A DNA stretch of 64,000 bases from Chrysomallon squamiferum (lineage: Eukaryota; Mollusca; Gastropoda; Neomphalida; Peltospiridae). This document shows positions 39,701 through 49,255 of the stretch, one piece after another. A program made the position numbers and the translations under genes. The notes below the pieces were generated by a model. That model did not search any database. It was not told the origin of the DNA and saw nothing but the letters and a program-made list of their open reading frames with translations. Where the stretch lies: positions 10,633,002 to 10,697,001 of the forward strand of contig CM022666.1 in assembly GCA_012295275.1 (NCBI GenBank), in the 5' to 3' direction. Position 1 is the first letter of the stretch. Each line of letters opens with the position of its first letter.

Positions 39701-42666
39701 TTGGACGAAACACATTTAGTTTTCCTCGTAGGTAATGGAGATACTGTTTTCTTGTTGCTATGGCGTCCAGTGTGCGGACTTGTTGGTGACGTAACACTAC
39801 GTTTTCTCAATGCAAGTGGTGATGTCACTCGCGGATCGAAAATTTCTGTTGGTGAAGTCTGCATATACACATCGTCTCTGTATTTCTTTGCCATCTCTGG
39901 ACTGTTTCTGATACTCGATGATATCGTAGGTCTTTGCAGACGAGACTGTATTTCCTCCAGTCTGCGTCCCAGGGGTGGTGACATTGTCAGGCTTTTTGAC
40001 GAGTCGGGAGAAGATAACTCATTATTACTTTCAGTCTTCTTCGTAGTGATCCCTTTTTTCATTTTTTGTTTGTTTTTCCCGATATTTTCTGTTTTACAGA
40101 TCTGTGACTTATATTCTAAACTGCTGGCAGATGCTGTGGAATGACCGTGGGAATGTCGATCTTCATGACATAATGATACGGATGGATCAGTATTTATATG
40201 CGGGTGATCGGAATTTTCATTCAGGTGGTCAGGGTTTCGATGATGTATATTGTCAGTGGTATGTGGTAGCTGGTCCGGAAACACATCACAGATCATGGAA
40301 ATGTAGTTTTTATCACACACTTCTGTACGACTTATTATACTGACTTTTCCAACCTTATTCTCACCTTTAACGTTCTTGTTTTGATAACCTGCATTTAACT
40401 CACCTGCACCGGTTCTCTGTGATGTATTTTCTTGAGCATCTTTGTTGAGCTCTAAGCTGTTTTCGCCGACTGATAACATCGACAAAACGCTACGTGTATC
40501 GAGAGCAGAACTTGTCGTCTCAAATGACTCGCTATCACTAAATATACACTCGCTTCCATGTTTCGTATTCACTTTCACATTCTGTCTATTTTTGTTACCT
40601 GCTGCTTTCCTTGAATTCGCATCACCTGTTTTGTTGCCCGGGTAACCAGGGGAAGAAACACCCGATTCCACAGATTCCCTCATAACGTATTTCACCGATT
40701 TTTTACCATTACTATATCTTCCTTCACACTGATTACCCTCGCGACTGTTTCCCCACAAATCTCCTTCGACACACATTTCCTCTCTCCATGAGATATCATT
40801 TTTATTGAATGAATCGCCAGAGTCGTTAAGCCGGATGCATTTATGACTGGTATTTGTGTACCCTCTCTTTGTGAAGAGGTCGCTTGAGTTATCACTCGCT
40901 TTATCAACAACCACTCTTACCCGAGTGCCGATAACAGAAACACAATCGTTACAAAAGTCAGCTGTATTCGTTTGTTGTATTTGCCTGTCTGTTTCTATCC
41001 CGTCTACTAAAGAATAATTATATTTCCTGTACTCACCAGAGGAGGTTTCTTCTCTGTTGTCAACAGTACAGCTATGCAGCTGACTACTAGTCAGCACTTC
41101 ACCGAACTCGTTTAACAAGCTAGTGCCACATTCCACTAGTCCACCGACTGTTTTTACCATTTCAGTTTTAGCACATTTAACATTTTTCTTTTTTTCTACG
41201 TCAAAACGGATATTTTTATTAATTGAAACATCACGCGCCGTATCATCTCTTGAATGAATGTGCCGTAACGTGTCGTCTGCTATATGATGCTGCAAACTGT
41301 GACTCTCGGACAACTGAACTTTGCCAGATACGCGCGAACTCTCCTTTCGTCCGCCGCAGTCTCCAGGTAGAACGAACTGAGAGTGAAAGTTCTGTGTGTT
41401 CCATAACTCAGGTATGCCGATAGGCCCATCGCAGCTAAACTTATTACCTTCGCCATCTCGAGTTTCACCTCGCGCTTCACAGTGCTGCATGTTTTTGTCG
41501 CCACTTAGCGTCGAATTATTGCTTGATAAGTTGTTGAGGTTAATGGTCCGTTGTAACATCTGGTCATTTTCTTCTTTAGCAGATGAGCTTAATCTTTTAC
41601 CCCCTCCAGTAGGTTTATTCAGGACCGGCCCTTTTATATCGCAGCTATCTGATCGAATAGGCAACTTGCTCCCCTTGTCTTTTCGTACACGACTGTTCCT
41701 TTCAGGAACGCTGCACCTATTCTTAGTCGACAGTGGCATGTTCTTTTTATCCGTACGTTTATCCATCTTTCGTGAATCCTCCTTGCGAAATGTTAATTCA
41801 GTTTTGTATTTATTATTTTCAACCGTATTTCTGTTTGTCCCTTCATTTTTTTTAACAATATATTTGAACTTTTTATCACAGTTATCTGTAACATCTGTTT
41901 CTTTACAAACAGTCGCACACTCCAACTTACTTACATGTCCATCCGTTCTTTTAAATTTATTCCTACGTAAATAATTGTCTGTATGAGAGCCAGCGCATTT
42001 CCAACCCTCAACGCGCTTTCTCCCACCATCTCCGCCTGATAAACATTTAGGGCTCCGTCCCTCTGTCTGTACGTTGGATTGCTGGCTGATGTTACGTAAC
42101 GCCGTGCTTCCATTGTTCAGGGCTGACCGAAATGGACGTCTGGTTTTGGTGTGTTCATAATCATAATGATAGAATCGGTGTTTATGCGAGGGCGCAGTGT
42201 TCCCGATGCTGTCTGGCTCGCCTGATACATCTCCAACTTTCTTCGATCGATCTCTCTTTGTGTTCAGAAAAACTTGGCAAAGTGTCGAATTCTCGTCGTA
42301 AACGTCGTGCGGTGTGGAGAACGACGACTTTCTCTTAGATGCCAGTTTACAGTTTCGAGAAGTAGGGCTCGTCCAGTATTCGGGGTACTTTGCCGTCCAG
42401 TGTTTCACACATCTTTCACAACCAATTGTTAGATTTTGTTTGTCGATTTTTCGTGCTGTGAGCGAGCTCCGCTTGGCACTTTTTATTTTTTCTTTCTCTG
42501 TTTTGCTTGTGTTTGTCCGCTGTTTGTTGATTCTCTCTATTCGACATATCGTTGTGGAGGTTTTGCTGTTTGAAGTTCGCCTTTGGAGCCCTGAATCCCC
42601 CATTGGGGAAGGGATCTCATTTAATCCGAGATAACAGGAGGCGAAGATGGTTTCCAGGCAACACAT
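36787..42666 (-). CDS. Giant unrecognised gene, N-terminal 1,959 codons
   Basis: A minus-strand open frame starts at ATG 42,666 (MCCLET...) or at the in-frame ATG 42,603 (MGDSGLQRRTSNSK). It lies inside an exon whose acceptor (gtttaatttcag|ATTCACG) puts the exon start at 42,687. The frame ends at a TAA just after SDYKKF. The protein is very rich in Ser, Thr, Lys, Asn and Glu. A Ser/Thr-Pro-rich basic section, around plus-strand 39,500-40,000, includes TSPLALRKRSVTSP and VSPLPTRKTK. Degenerate 13-residue repeats of the KxxLVKTENxxSK type lie at about 38,020-38,290. No enzymatic domain or membrane segment is evident. It could be a cytoskeleton- or scaffold-type disordered protein. CpG dinucleotides are clearly commoner here than in the downstream introns. 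The coding call is strong; function is unknown. Confidence 0.8.
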   Translation of the reverse strand: MCCLETIFASCYLGLNEIPSPMGDSGLQRRTSNSKTSTTICRIERINKQRTNTSKTEKEKIKSAKRSSLTARKIDKQNLTIGCERCVKHWTAKYPEYWTSPTSRNCKLASKRKSSFSTPHDVYDENSTLCQVFLNTKRDRSKKVGDVSGEPDSIGNTAPSHKHRFYHYDYEHTKTRRPFRSALNNGSTALRNISQQSNVQTEGRSPKCLSGGDGGRKRVEGWKCAGSHTDNYLRRNKFKRTDGHVSKLECATVCKETDVTDNCDKKFKYIVKKNEGTNRNTVENNKYKTELTFRKEDSRKMDKRTDKKNMPLSTKNRCSVPERNSRVRKDKGSKLPIRSDSCDIKGPVLNKPTGGGKRLSSSAKEENDQMLQRTINLNNLSSNNSTLSGDKNMQHCEARGETRDGEGNKFSCDGPIGIPELWNTQNFHSQFVLPGDCGGRKESSRVSGKVQLSESHSLQHHIADDTLRHIHSRDDTARDVSINKNIRFDVEKKKNVKCAKTEMVKTVGGLVECGTSLLNEFGEVLTSSQLHSCTVDNREETSSGEYRKYNYSLVDGIETDRQIQQTNTADFCNDCVSVIGTRVRVVVDKASDNSSDLFTKRGYTNTSHKCIRLNDSGDSFNKNDISWREEMCVEGDLWGNSREGNQCEGRYSNGKKSVKYVMRESVESGVSSPGYPGNKTGDANSRKAAGNKNRQNVKVNTKHGSECIFSDSESFETTSSALDTRSVLSMLSVGENSLELNKDAQENTSQRTGAGELNAGYQNKNVKGENKVGKVSIISRTEVCDKNYISMICDVFPDQLPHTTDNIHHRNPDHLNENSDHPHINTDPSVSLCHEDRHSHGHSTASASSLEYKSQICKTENIGKNKQKMKKGITTKKTESNNELSSPDSSKSLTMSPPLGRRLEEIQSRLQRPTISSSIRNSPEMAKKYRDDVYMQTSPTEIFDPRVTSPLALRKRSVTSPTSPHTGRHSNKKTVSPLPTRKTKCVSSNISETDISTNISPLLERKQKRESPSMSRTFAEMKTKTVARVSRSGITSSERKSSDTSTSTECSGSVSSATNKLKTRIPRNESISKRKEIKINCTESENATSTQARQTAECSSHMKNKQEQRKEQSKPNRSVQHTDLHSTDTDLQNAGLQKKCVSVTKNKTATNNLPLQKSPVRKRLTKQTLPLSRTSTPGDNKSLSDSPRSSVCSTSDRDSIKSCSSSASSFRDRPAQKWNKKSCLSKLSSKGSESTTRTEIAAINKSKPLKWQRQTATVNLTVRAGVDVNEKTKPGDSQTCVMTDSKMEKSRFVKPALKGKYCKENINQKRKDEHHNIDTIPRKHKQEVSGKVSNTEKHLSDSESCESKSDKESIIKNEISDDSKAPSDSVKLNEVVEGSGEKCKSTSDMTEVKTDNKTTNKKDEFKMNDQSYTEAVSTTVAMREEDSINISCKMEPKSVNDKQIKKVSKTISNTSSEKNRSKSRLSKTENNASKSQLVKTENTGSKPKISKSENTKPKTRWVKTEKSASKTKLVKTENNNSKPRLVKTSDNGSKFTVVKTAENASEHIVIKNETEKETELENSAGQTVSNVKSHEAIGTKILKSSRLQKPGFMQEQNISRDSKKVTKKFSKMPVVKVKDNKNDEVNLKSNKKSYTQFQEDDKAGISRDNNIDIEKPFTDNVANKLTSDTDYLSDVTDSVTVVTGKNVNHNAISVTDDVTDNNKVCNVMSITSNVTAIVTTSMLKSSASEFAVSKQINQNASDICQEENSEIREGVVTDERCVILTCNSLSQNDYISDSTRLKSEHSDSTGDSCLVAAESKRQLLGAEDKAIRTLSLYSDINDTRKYSTSEFKMASPSSQKNPQIASLLNVPSERDNTAECFDKNDSSSINKTPHIYEGPAIQGFQKPAGFQIPRYTDTSSRCGQHQQQYSGLETRSFQSFQSDSLAKMMRETKPIQQPDKSEEQQEDGESVTRSDYKKF
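38020..38290 (-). repeat. In-frame 13-residue repeat (LVKTENxxSK type)
   Basis: About eight 39-nt units encode variants such as LSKTENNASKSQ, LVKTENTGSKPK, ISKSENTKPKTR, WVKTEKSASKTK, LVKTENNNSKPR and LVKTSDNGSKFT. They are strongly basic and probably disordered. Confidence 0.85.
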
Positions 42667-42679
42667 CCACGGAGGTCAT
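42617..42679 (-). promoter_or_regulatory. Upstream ORF overlapping the giant gene's start
   Basis: The exon that begins at 42,687 has an earlier ATG at 42,679 (acgaATGACC) in a different frame. It encodes 20 codons (MTSVDVLPGNHLRLLLSRIK) and a TGA, and overlaps the proposed main start at 42,666. In the main frame a TGA lies between the exon start and ATG 42,666, so translation cannot enter this frame from further upstream. Such an overlapping uORF would be expected to reduce initiation at 42,666. It also spans the second possible start at 42,603 only partly, ending 14 nt before it. Confidence 0.45.
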
Positions 42680-43126
42680 TCGTGAATCTGAAATTAAACA
42701 GAATAATTAAATCAGCTCAGTGTAACGCTTCCTTCACTGTTGATTCAATTTAAATAGCAAAAACACAGACAAACCTCGCACAAAGAGTAACTATTACAAT
42801 TCATAACTAGAAAACTTTTACTGTTACCCATTCTTACCTTTAGAAAAATTACTAATTACTTTTCAAAAACAATAAAAGCAAAAAAAAAAAAAAAAGAAAG
42901 AAAAACCCCAAACACAACAACAACATTATATCGACTTAAGATGTTAAATCCATAATTAGTTGAAGAGAAAAATGATTATTACTATTATAACAACTAAAAA
43001 CAACAACAAAAAGATAAATAATAAAAAACGTAAACCCCCAAAACCAACAAAACGTTAAAAAGAAAATACATATCATGTCTGATATAAATGATTGTACGTT
43101 TGAAAATATCCATCTTTGACTCATAA

Positions 43127-43332
43127 TACTCTAGTACATGTATACTGTATAGACTCTAGTACATGTATACTGCTTAGACTCTAGTAAATGTATACTGTTT
43201 AGACTATTTCATGTATACTGTTTAGATACTTACATGTATACTGTTTAGACACTAGTATATATATAGTTTAGACTGTAGTACATGTATACTGTTTAGACTC
43301 TAGTACATGAATACTGTTTAGACTCTAGAAAA
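43127..43332. repeat. 25-bp minisatellite in the first intron
   Basis: About eight copies of ACTCTAGTACATGTATACTGTTTAG, some shortened (actatttcatgtatactgtttag). The unit itself contains the palindromes TACATGTA and CTAG. Confidence 0.85.
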
Positions 43333-44446
43333 TGTTATTATTGTGCCTTAATGCATATATGTAAGTATATATAATTATGTATGTATATATAATCATGTAT
43401 GTATGTAGGTATGTATATATAGGTGTGCATGTATCTGTCATTGTATCTATTTTTAACACGTTTCAATTAATAATTATTTAAATCAAACCATATCTCAAAC
43501 TTGCGGAAATACCACATTTTAACTTGGAATTAAATAATTTTAATTTGATAGATGCTTCTTTTATTACTAGATTATATCTTATCTATAAGCATATAAATCT
43601 TTATAATCTGAAAGTGTTTAAAAAGTTCTTTACATTGCAGTAATTTACTGTTGTCTAGTTTATGATATGCACTAGTTTAACTCCTTTCTTTAATATTTCT
43701 CTTTTTCTTTTCTCCTTTTGAACAGCTGGTATCTCCTCGGTTGTTAACTTCCTGTTCGGTCGTGCGAAAGCAATATATGAAAAAAGGAAACTTATAAAAA
43801 AGCAAGAAAAAAGCAGAAAAGCGCTCCAAAGAAAGGATGTTGGAGAAAAAAAAAAGGAAGTTAACTGAAAACTATTATGAACAGCTTACAGCAATCTGCC
43901 GCTAAAATCGTTTAACTTCTGACATCGCATCTGCAATTTCCCGCATTATAAACTTTCATCAAATGCAACCCAAGACAGTAGATTTTATTCACTAATAACA
44001 CCAAGTGAATTTTTTAAAATGTTTTCACCCAGTGACGTGCTAATTCATTCATAACATTTTATTCGTTTTTAACAATCCAAATTCACTACTCCTATTCATC
44101 TGACATGTTATTCACCAATTATATTCATTTAACATTTCATTAACTAAATTATAGTCTCATCAGAATGTTATTTCGTTAACAAGAACAAAATTATACACCA
44201 TTGTATTTCGTTTATTAACGAGTATGTAAATTATATTCATTAGCTACAACACAAAATGACATTTTATCGTATCGTATCAAGCATTTAGCTGATATAAAAG
44301 TTTAGAAAAATGCACGACTAAAATTGAACGATATAATACTGTTGAAATAGAATTTGAATTATCTGATTAACTTTTGAGATAGATGCATACAGATACCAGT
44401 TTGTATATGTGTGTATGTATGTATATAAAATTCCCTGTGAATGAGT

Positions 44447-44447
<1 letters not shown>

Positions 44448-44494
<47 letters not shown>
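44448..44494. repeat. (CA)n microsatellite
   Basis: A pure CA array of about 47 bp. Confidence 0.93.
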
Positions 44495-44497
<3 letters not shown>

Positions 44498-46049
44498 GAG
44501 ACATTTGGAAACAGGTAAGCCAATTAATTTCGCTGTTAAACTTTAAATACTTCTGAACTTCTACGAAATTGTTTGTATATTTAATGTAAAATCAGTGTGT
44601 ATCTTGACCTTTTTCATACAGCTTTCTTAAGGGCGTGATACAGTATACAAAAATATATATAACAGAGTTAGTTTGAAAACATTACTTGAGAAATACATGT
44701 GAAAATTACATATCACATTTACGTAAGTCTGAAACGCAAGGCGTGAAATGGACTTCTTTAACTTCAAGATCATCTCACATTCTTGCGATTATAATAAACT
44801 ATAATAAGTGCTTCATAATAAATAGTCTGTGTAATTGTTGTATGTTTGTGTTATGTGTGGTTTGTGTCCGGTGTTCATATGCATGTTTGCAAGAGTAAGA
44901 CCGCATAAATTTCTGTAATTGAGAGTATTGTGCTTTTGTATTTGTGTTTGTAGCAAAAACATAAAAAATAAAAAATACAGTCAGATGAGAGATAAAATAA
45001 ATATATACAAATTAATCAATGCACCTCAATGTTTCGACAGGCATGTAATAAACTATTGCAAAACCCGTATTAATAATTTGTATACAATACACCCTGGATC
45101 CGTTGCTGCATTAATAGATAAAAGTTGCAATGAGCTCTCTGTGACACACTGCCGTGCGAACACCAGCCGTTTAATTTATTTTTACATACAGTTTAATTTA
45201 TGTGTCAAAATAAGCGATTTAAATAACTGAAAAACAAAATCAAATTAGATAAATGAATTGAATTTCGTTATTAAACGCAAAACAAATAAATAAATAAATC
45301 AATCAAAAAGAATAAAATTAGTATTAAAAAAATAATAATTATATAATTTCAATGATCTCTTGGTAAATTCTGCCAAAATTCCTAAACGGACTGATCTATT
45401 CTAAATTAAATTGTGAATATTACCAATACTTCCTCCACAGATAAAAAATGGTTGCATTCATAATTAATTAATTATTACCATTAATTTTTAATAATGAGAA
45501 GAAAAAAAAAGAGTTTAATAATAATAATAATAATAATTTTAAATAACGATTTTACAAACAGAAGAAATCCACAATCACATGTGCGTGAATTGCTTTTATG
45601 CGTTAGTAGTACAAAAAGTCAAGTGCACACCCTGTCCTTTGTTACAAGCTGCTTTGAGCAGTAAATGACCTTGTGACTGAATGAATGATAGAATGTCCAG
45701 ATATGCTGTGACTTAATTATTATAATTATGAAATGATAATAATAATAATAATAATAATAAATAATAATAATAATAACATTAGTTGTATATTTATGTGTGA
45801 ATGGTTTGAAAACATATCGTAAAGGGAGCTCATCGCGTTGACTATTCGCCGTCACCTTCAAAGTTGTCTTTCTTCAACTAGAAAATAATCACCTACTTCA
45901 CACATACACACACGCACGCACACACGCATATGCGTGCATATTTGTGTCAGAATATATAATTTGATTAGTTCATAGCAACCAGCTTTGACTAAGAATAAAA
46001 CAATATTCTCAGAAGAAAATAATTCTCTCTTTTATCATATATATTGACA

Positions 46050-46051
<2 letters not shown>

Positions 46052-46088
<37 letters not shown>

Positions 46089-46091
46089 ATA
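46052..46091. repeat. (AAAT)n microsatellite
   Basis: About ten tetranucleotide units. A (TTTA)n tract in the opposite sense lies at 46,949-46,990. Confidence 0.9.
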
Positions 46092-46948
46092 TTTGTAGCA
46101 GCTGTTCTACTAATAATAATTTTCACTGTGAAATAAAAATATACACATTATAAATTATTCCTAAATTTAATTCCTTTCTACGTGTCGGCAGGACACTTGG
46201 TTCTCAAGATGAAGACTAATTTTCAAATCGTCTCATCGTAAAATGATTTCAGCAGGTCTGCAGGTGTCCAGGGTTAATTACTTTGCTGTTCCAGTACAAC
46301 TGAAAAATCTGCAAGTCTGCATGACCACCGTCATTATTTTTAAATTCAATAATCAAGAAACCTATACCGTTAATATTTTCAGTTAATCATTCAATTTACA
46401 CTCAGTACGCCTATATGTTTACAAAATTGTGTTTTAGAAGCTTTATAAATGTGAGGATTAGAAGTGTATTCATAAATTAGTACTGCGTGTGGTTCGAGAA
46501 GTGTTAATGTGCCAAGACTTTGCAGTCAACGGTGTCGGAAAATCGGTAGTGTACCTGTTGTTACATGATTACCTCGTTATCAAACAGACGCCTAGCTAAC
46601 ATCGTTATGCCATTATCGCGATGTCAAACTGACAATTTGATAGCGGTGATTTTCTGCAAGGCGGACTAATCACAATTACGTGTACAATTTTATCGATTTT
46701 CTCACAAGTAATCACGGCAAATCACGTGATCAGCATGATAGCAGGATAATAAAAAAATAAAAATAACATGTGAATCTGGATAAAATGTAGTAGACTATGC
46801 AATATATTAATATTTGATACCACACAGATGCTAAAGAGAATACTTATTAAATTACATTTCTTACTACAGGTTTAACAGTAAAATGAAACAAAAATTTTAT
46901 CAGCAACTCTAATTTATATTTTATTATTAACTGCTGTTGTTATCAGTG

Positions 46949-46987
<39 letters not shown>

Positions 46988-47098
46988 TTGGATAACTTAC
47001 TTATATATTTTTATTTTGTGAAGTTCTAACAAAATATTTTTTATATTACTTACTATGAATGAAATAACACCCATTACAGTGCCGAAATAGATATATTT

Positions 47099-47100
<2 letters not shown>

Positions 47101-47170
<70 letters not shown>
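47101..47170. repeat. (CA)n(TA)n compound microsatellite
   Basis: About 52 bp of CA run directly into about 18 bp of TA. Confidence 0.93.
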
Positions 47171-48496
47171 GTATATATTAATGAAGAGAAAAAACTAATT
47201 AAAAGAAAACAAACTAATAATAATAATATATAAATAAATAAATAATCCCAAGAAGTAAGACATTATCATCAAGTACGATGATAAGAGAAAGAGTTTATGG
47301 GTGGGTGGGCTAGAATACCAATTTCTGCCTGCTACTGTTTTGCACAGATTGTCCCAATATTCTGTTGTGTTTACCGTAAAGAAAGCAATATAATTATAAT
47401 GGAGTGGAATGCAAATTAATATCGTTAAAGTACATTAGATCTCCGAATTATATTTAAATGACTAATTATTGTAAAGGGGATAAATGAACTATCCCTAAGA
47501 CTATTACTAATTCATATGTCATTAGTATAATTCTACCAGTCTTCATTCTACTCAGATTGCAAAATAAATAATAACTGGAAGGAAGGAAACAAAGAAGGAA
47601 GACTATTTTTAAAATAATGAATTATTGTCATTTGTTCGTCACTCAGATTACTGTTTTTATTTAATAGGAACATATTAACAGTATGTTGTAGAGTGCATTC
47701 ATACAAATATGTTAATTTTACTAACAACGCTTTTTTTAATGGTTTTTTTTTTTTTTTTTTTTTTTGATTGTTTTTTTGTACATGAGAATGTCTATAGTAT
47801 TATTGTCTGCATTTTTACCTATTGTAAAATTCTGCGATTAGCTAATTTTTCCTATTAACAACCCAAGATAGCTCCCAGCTGTAAAAACAGTTATATTCGC
47901 TTTCAGTTTTATAATAATATTATGTCGAATGACCTTTTAGATATTAACCATTGAACCAGAACATCTTTATTTTGTTTTGTTCTGGTGTTTTTTCTTTATT
48001 TCTACTCTTTCCTACGCTAATGCGCAGGTGAACAGTGTTCGTACAAACGACTAGCATTTGTACGAGCACTGTATTTGAAAGCTCGCGAACATATCATTTT
48101 CGGGATACTCTCTTTATAATAAGAATAATGAGTTTGTATGTTACTAGCTTTGTGTAATTGTGTGTAAATTCATCCTGTAAAATATTTGTGTACACCTGCT
48201 TATGCATGATTATGTCTACAAGTACGTGTGTCTGTGTGTGATAACGTGCGTACACGAACATATTATTCGTGCATAGTTTCAATGCTACAATTTTAAAAGA
48301 ACAACAGTAATAATGATGATGACATCATTATGATGATATTTTACCGTTTTATTTTTCACATTGCTTTCTCGGTCTCTATATATGTTACCATATCTTAATT
48401 ATCTTAAAAAGTATTAGTACTATACTACTACTTCCATTATTACTTCTGCTATATTTTATACAAACGTGGATTTCCAACGAACAGTAAATAGCTTAC

Positions 48497-48960
48497 CTTC
48501 TAAAATAATCAGTTAGATCATTTATTTCTCTCTGTATTCAGAAATGTCAAATCTTGTTGATATATTTACCACTTCCGCACAAAAATTTGAATCTTGCCTC
48601 AATGGAACGAGACCGCTTCTTGCTAAGAAAGATAAAATTATTTTTCTGTTATGCATAAAAAAATCTGTTAAGTACTGTTAACTGCAGATTCCCGTTCGGC
48701 GGCCTTGCTAAACTGTCGTTTTCGTTATTCGTTTTCGCTGTGATTAAAGAAGCGGCAAAACCAGCTTGAAACTGCGTTCACCATCAATCACCTGTAATCA
48801 ATCTATATTGTTTTATGGCGTGAGCCGGTAGTTAACAATAGCCATGTGTTTGAGCAGACAACGCGTTTTGATTGGTCAACATGTTTGCAAATGGCCAATG
48901 AAAATAATATATTTCGGGATAGCCCCGGAGGATAAAAATAAATATTTCAGGGCGTTCAAT
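48497..48960 (-). promoter_or_regulatory. Candidate promoter and non-coding first exon of the giant gene
   Basis: Read on the minus strand, two CCAAT-type boxes (CATTGGCC near 48,892-48,899 and GACCAATC near 48,872-48,879) flank an ATTTGCAAAC octamer-like site, with ACGCGT just downstream. A relatively CpG-rich stretch follows around 48,690-48,780. Further on is a strong splice donor, TTAGAAG|gtaagc, with the exon end at 48,497. This fits a CpG-containing promoter driving a 5'UTR exon that joins the acceptor at 42,687. Transcription start and direction are inferred. Confidence 0.35.
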
Positions 48961-49221
48961 TAAATTTAAATTCAAAGCATATCTGAAAAGAATATGACCT
49001 TTGACATTAATTTGTCTGACATTGTATGGTTGATTACAAAGATAATCCTACAGAAATACTGACAGTGTCTAAACCGCTCTACAGAAATTCCATACGAGGT
49101 TTAGGGGAAGAGCAAAAAAAAAAAGGAAATGACTAATACTGGCCGTTTAATTTTTGTTTTTGAATTCTCAAAGCAACGACATAACTCATGTCTTCATATT
49201 TACCACAAACAATTTTATTAT

Positions 49222-49255
<34 letters not shown>

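Larger units (their letters stand above)
42688..48496 (-). other. Probable first intron of the giant gene
   Basis: This stretch lies between the candidate 5'UTR exon donor at 48,497 and the coding-exon acceptor at 42,687. It holds a 25-bp minisatellite at 43,127-43,332, (CA)n at 44,448-44,494, (AAT)n near 45,737-45,775, (AAAT)n at 46,052-46,091, (TTTA)n at 46,949-46,990, and (CA)n(TA)n at 47,101-47,170. A higher-complexity, CpG-containing block at 46,150-46,760 holds ATCGCGAT and ATCACGTGAT palindromes and might be regulatory. I see no convincing coding exon. Confidence 0.45.

Noticed and set aside
39398-40144. A 248-codon plus-strand open frame, and others at 41,396-41,974 and 34,989-35,384
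   Set aside because: They lie antisense to the giant coding region and reflect its codon bias (Leu/Ser/Val-rich mirror). No own start context or splice structure was seen.
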